Shown here: positions 60,126-64,000 of the stretch, in pieces
How positions within the stretch are numbered: position 1 is the stretch's first letter
How the letters are laid out: each line of letters starts with the position of its first letter
Source: Ricordea florida
Lineage: Eukaryota > Cnidaria > Anthozoa > Corallimorpharia > Ricordeidae
DNA length: 64,000 nt
Assembly (NCBI GenBank): GCA_949710005.1
Contig: OX453274.1
Span: 38,752,714-38,816,713, forward strand
Direction: 5' to 3'
Made by a program: the position numbers and the translations under genes
Notes under the pieces: generated by a model
What the model saw: only the letters and a program-made list of their open reading frames with translations
Database searches by the model: none
Told to the model about the DNA's origin: nothing

Positions 60126-62834
60126 GCCATTTTGATGGAGGCGAGCAGAAAAAAAAGACCAGAGCCCCAGAAGTATCAACCTCTCGAACGCTGGACAGCT
60201 ACTTCGCTAGAGCTGGATCAGGCGTAAGCGAACGAACAACAAGGGTTGAAGAAGAGGACTTTATTTGCGCTGATGCTATAGTCTCAGACAAGTAATTATT
60301 TGTTTCAAAGTGACTTTTTGTCTTATCGCAGGTTCAACCATTATTTAACAGTCTGCAACTTTTGTTACTAAATCCTATTTGTTAGCCGTGTTGTAATACC
60401 GACTCTTTCAGCCTGAGAAGAGAAGGACTTTTTTGCTCTATATAATAATTGCCAATGAATAGATGAGGACATCAGTTCCTGATGTGATATAAATAAAGAT
60501 CTATTTTTAGACCTTTTACTTTTAAAATCGTCTCAGTATTTGGTTATGTCGCCGCGGTTCCGATTGTATCTCCCTCGATCTTGCTCGATTGTACTTTCTA
60601 CTCATAAAGAATATAAAAATCCTTAAAAAGAGCGTCAAGGCATGTCCGCAAAATAGCCCGCCTGGATCTGCTGGAAACTTGCTGCCATTGTCCATGACAA
60701 GTGGCTATTTTTTTGGTAGTGAAGAGGAAACAATTCACGGGACGATAAACTTTGATTCCCGACGGTCTCCGAGGTTGACAATGCCTCTGATCGTAACTCT
60801 ACAGACGGTGAAACGACGCATTCTGAACTGGAAATGGAGAGCTCAGTAAGCAATGACGATACTAGCAGTGAAGATGAAGCAGAAGACAATGAAAATGACA
60901 ACCTTATTTCCAGTACCATGTAAGTTGAATTTTTGTTCAGGTTTACACGAAACAAATTAAAATCTAATCTAAATTAAAGCGTAAGAAACATATATAGATA
61001 AGGCGTTAGCACGAATAACGCCTTTTAAAGTTGTTTTTTTGTAATACGCAACTTACGCTAGTGTGCTTTAACGGTTAAAGTCAGTGCGGAATTAAATTTT
61101 AAAATTTATTTTTATTTTGCAGCTGTGGGGAAATTGCTTATTCTCTGGCAGTGAAGTTAAATAAGCTATAAAGAGAAGGGAAAATTCCGGAAAGCTGCCT
61201 CTTTTACAAGTAATTGGATAAATCAAACAAGTTGATTAAGTAAGTTATACCACCGTAAGGTGAATGGGAGGTGCTGACGTTTCGAGCGTTAGCCCTTCGT
61301 CATTCGCTCCGACGAAGGGCTAACGCTCGAAACGTCAGCACCTCCCATTCACCTTACGGTGGTATAACTTACTTAATCAACTTGTTTGATTTATCCAATT
61401 TCTTGTGTTTCAATTTCCCACCGACGCAGCACCAGTTTCTTTAGAAACTATCCCCACAATATCTTTTACAAGTACCTCGACAATACAACCTCATTTGCCC
61501 TAGTCGATCCTAAGAAGGCTTCTGAATTCCATTGGGACTCTGAGGTATGCGAGTTTTTTGAGACGATCAAGTATTTGGGAGGCCAAAGAACACGACATTT
61601 TGTTAGAGGGCCAGGTTTCTTTGGAACTGGGAGAGGGAGGATTAAGGAGTTTACCTCATTCGCTGACTTCAATCTCTGTGGTCCATCTTTGAATGCTTCT
61701 ACGCGCTGCAAGGCTGGCTACACGACCGACAGTGATGTTGTAATACCTCATCTACAGTCATTTTATTCCTTATCCCACCATCCAAAAGCAGATATCAACT
61801 ATTTTTTAAAAACGGACAAAGTTAAAGTAATAGGATTATCACAAGCTATGGATGGCACAGCCCTAAAACCTGGCCTAGAATTTGACGCTAGACAAAAGAG
61901 GATCGTTGGTTTGACGAACGTTGTAGATTGTAAATTTGTTCAGGACCACCCTAAGCCTGATCCACAAGAAATAAAGAAGAAGCTCGTGACCAGTGCTGAA
62001 GTTGCATTCATAACATCAATTGACAATAGCTCGACAATGCCCATTGCTGTCCACTATCTTCCAAAATCGGTTTCTGGCGAGGAAGTATTGTCCCAAATGA
62101 CTGAAACTGCAAAAACGGTCCAAACGTGCGAACGATGCCTGAACAAGCAATCTACTGTCAACCACATAGTTAAACACGAACTTGCGAATTGTTCAAGCCA
62201 ATGTGAAGAATGTTTACAAGCCAAAGCTGTGTGCGATGATTGCTGCGCAAAGGGACAAGTCTCATACATTCCTGCATTGAGGGCCTGTGATAGTTGCTTG
62301 GAGGATTCAGTGGAATGTCGCAAAACAGTCACATTGATTGTAGTTACAGATTGCGAAGAATGTAACAAGCAAGCTCTCTTACAATTAGACAAAATGTCTG
62401 ATGATAAGACTCTCCCACCTGAGCTCCTCCTTATGGTTTCGATCCCCGACGTTGTTCACTTTGGTAAAAGCTTGAAATGCAGTTGGTCCAACTGGTTCAT
62501 CGACTTAAACAGGCAAAAGAGCAATCTTGTTTTGCTGCGGACACTGCGAGACTCGTCAGACACTGATGTTCGAAGACAGTTGCGAAAACTGTTGTCCTTC
62601 AGAGAATGCGTCAGAAACAAGGACGGAATGGCTGTCGAACCCCTAGTGCGTTTAACCAGGCAAGAGGTAATCCAATTGTTGGAGAACATCACGTTCGTGG
62701 TTCATACAATAGTTCCGAAAAAGTACAGATTTTGGAAGTCAAACCTGCCTGGTGCATGTTCGCATCCTGTCGCTGTTTGTACAGACCCACTGCTGGGGTA
62801 GCATTCTTGTAATTGATTATGACTTCACTTCGTG
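60126..62834 (+). pseudogene. Broken multi-exon gene, cnidarian family
   Basis: Exon remnants in one direction: 60126-60291 (contains SRTLDSYF, close to a PCNA-binding PIP box), an acidic exon ending at a GTAAGT donor at 60920, and a long exon from the AG acceptor at 61122. The long exon has an in-frame TAA soon after its start, is split by an insertion (61213-61461), then reads through 62801 with KKASEFHWDSEVCEFFETIK, a GPGFFGTGRGR loop, GLEFDARQKRIVGLTNVV and a Cys-rich zinc-binding-like region (QTCERCLNK, QCEECLQAK, CDDCCAK, CDSC). One extra base at about 62799 shifts the frame; the next frame gives SILVIDYDFTS. I do not know the function. Confidence 0.6.
61213..61461 (+). mobile_element. 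Retroposed insertion with perfect 90-bp palindrome
   Basis: 249 bp flanked by a 13-bp direct repeat TCTTTTACAAGTA (61200-61212 and 61462-61474), a retroposition-length target duplication. The first 189 bp (61212-61400) are a perfect inverted repeat with 90-base arms around a 9-base loop (ATTCGCTCC), including GACGAAGGGCTAACGCTCGA. A 60-bp tail follows, with ACCGACGCAGCACC and TTTCTTTAGAAACT. Removing it rejoins the reading frame (FYKYLDNTT). Confidence 0.75.
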
Positions 62835-63899
62835 TGTATCACCGCTAAATGTAATAAACAACGCTAAATGTAATACCAACCGTAAATGTAATAAAAATAA
62901 CTCTAAATGTAATACTAACCGCAAATGTAATAAAAATCAACCCTAAATGTAATAACTTACCCAACCGTAAATGTAATACAATTTAACACTAAATGTAATA
63001 AGTCGATCAACCGTAAATGTAATACAAGTTAACCTCAAATGTAATAACAGTGTTAAAAGCTCCCTTACGGTTACTGGGCATCACTTGAAGTCTTGGTGAT
63101 TTTTTGTAAACATTGTCAAGGTTCTGCGTAGTTGCGATCTAAGCTTCAGTGCCGTAGCAATGGGAGGGGCCGGGCGGGGCCGGGCCGTTTCAAGATACAG
63201 AGACAGTCGGTTTACTGTTTTGTAATTGACGTTGCAAGCGTTATACTCTCTTCAATGTGCACTGGTTTACTGAGACAGTGTAGGAAGTAAATAATTCGCG
63301 ATATGCGTAAATCACAAATAGCTCTTGGAGAATGCTGGAAATAGCATTTCCAAGCCTCTAGATTTCAAAATTTTCTGGGGGGGGGGGGCTCCGGCGCTCC
63401 GGCGCTCGCGTGCCACCCCCCCCCCCCCACTTATTTTACCCATGCTACGGCACTAAGCTTAGCTGGGAACTTCTGAAGATTTCCCAAGAAAATAGCCCTT
63501 CTGATGTCGAGCATTTGCAAACATCACGACCCCGTTGGGCGGCCAATACCCGTATAGGTATTGTATGGGAGTAACGACCCGGGGGTAATCTGCTCCAAAC
63601 GGTTTAGTTAGTAAAAGGGATTAATCTATTGAAGTGATATCATATCACTGATGATATTGATGCCATTTACGCACCTTCGTAACGTGTTATTACATTTGAG
63701 GTTAACTTGTATTACATTTACGGTTGATCGACTTATTACATTTAGTGTTAAATTGTACTACATTTACGGTTGGGTAAGTTATTACATTTAGGGTTGATTT
63801 TTATTACATTTGCAGTTAGTATTACATTTAGAGTTATTTTTTATTACATTTACGGTTGGTATTACATTTAGCGTTGTTATTACATTTAGCGGTGATACA
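62835..63899. mobile_element. MITE with long subrepeated TIRs
   Basis: 1065 bp flanked by TTCGTG (62829-62834 and 63900-63905), a 6-bp target duplication. The arms (62835-63049 and about 63684-63899) start TGTATCACCGCTAAATG and are near-perfect inverted copies, each built of ten irregularly spaced AAATGTAAT motifs in alternating contexts. The 630-bp core is non-coding and contains another fold-back element. Inserted in the coding region of the broken gene. Confidence 0.85.
63151..63454. mobile_element. Nested G-rich fold-back element
   Basis: Bounded by AGTGCCGTAGCAATGGG and CCCATGCTACGGCACT and dominated by G and C runs (GGGGCCGGGCGGGG; CTCCGGCGCTCCGGCGCTCG). It lies inside the MITE at 62835-63899, so it inserted there later or was captured. 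Confidence 0.6.
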
Positions 63900-63905
63900 T
63901 TCGTG

Positions 63906-64000
63906 AACTACAAGGTTACTACGAATCCGTCTGCATCAACCAGCCGATGTGTTTGAAGAGAAGAAGGGATACAAAGACGCCAGGGATATGTGCTTTTCTA
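63906..64000 (+). pseudogene. Continuation of the broken gene
   Basis: Beyond the MITE the same frame resumes (LLRIRLHQPADVFEEKKGYK onward), resembling the start of an NHL/beta-propeller repeat. The MITE plus its duplication is 1071 bp, a multiple of three, but a TGA lies in the duplicated TTCGTGA itself. Runs off the window. Confidence 0.5.

Noticed and set aside
62843..63896. CRISPR-like array or satellite of AAATGTAAT units
   Set aside because: Units are irregularly spaced, mirrored in two inverted arms and flanked by a target duplication; this is a transposon.

Overview
This window is animal nuclear DNA, most likely from an anthozoan cnidarian (stony coral or sea anemone). Spliced host genes (a TRAF-type adaptor and an SLC16 monocarboxylate-transporter-like gene) lie in long AT-rich, repeat-filled DNA with hAT-type MITEs, a tRNA-headed SINE, fold-back elements and Helitron debris. 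The repeat families are of kinds I associate with coral genomes. That attribution is from memory and was not checked.

The centre of the window holds two complete endogenous dsDNA virus-like elements of the Polinton/Maverick-adintovirus type. Element 1 is 5330-21180 (15.85 kb). Element 2 is 26924-43289 (16.37 kb) and lies in the opposite orientation. Each has terminal inverted repeats (about 270 bp, visibly diverged, in element 1; 343 bp, apparently identical, in element 2) and a 5-bp target duplication (TAGGT; ACTGT). Both carry a protein-primed-type family B DNA polymerase, a retrovirus-like integrase, a small capsid protein, an A32/FtsK-type packaging ATPase and a conserved run of virion and membrane-protein candidates. 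At the far end sit two genes pointing the other way, one for a cysteine/histidine-repeat protein. Gene order is the same in both, and every late reading frame is open.

The elements differ most where one would least expect it. The capsid module, ATPase and integrase are clearly orthologous, but the two polymerases belong to different PolB types, swapped between the TIR and the integrase. A second locus is also exchanged (a 264-residue gene against an unrelated 85-residue gene). Element 2 is peppered with short GC-rich hairpin insertions, some flanked by 5-bp duplications, that are absent from element 1. Convergent gene pairs end at palindromic hairpins, and most late genes are preceded by a TCTAAAG/TTTAAAG motif. 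In both elements the TIR runs into the first codons of the two terminal genes, so it supplies both promoters and both start codons.

Layout: 1-5329 TRAF exon, a dispersed repeat and a hAT MITE; 5330-21180 element 1; 21181-26923 repeats (SINE, Helitron fragment, MITEs); 26924-43289 element 2; 43290-47206 fold-back element and a possible minus-strand first exon; 47207-55534 SLC16-like gene in four exons, with a 5.4-kb first intron; 55535-58123 3' flank and repeats; 58124-64000 a degraded multi-exon gene broken by a stop codon, a retroposed palindrome, a frameshift and a 1.07-kb MITE with 215-bp subrepeated TIRs.
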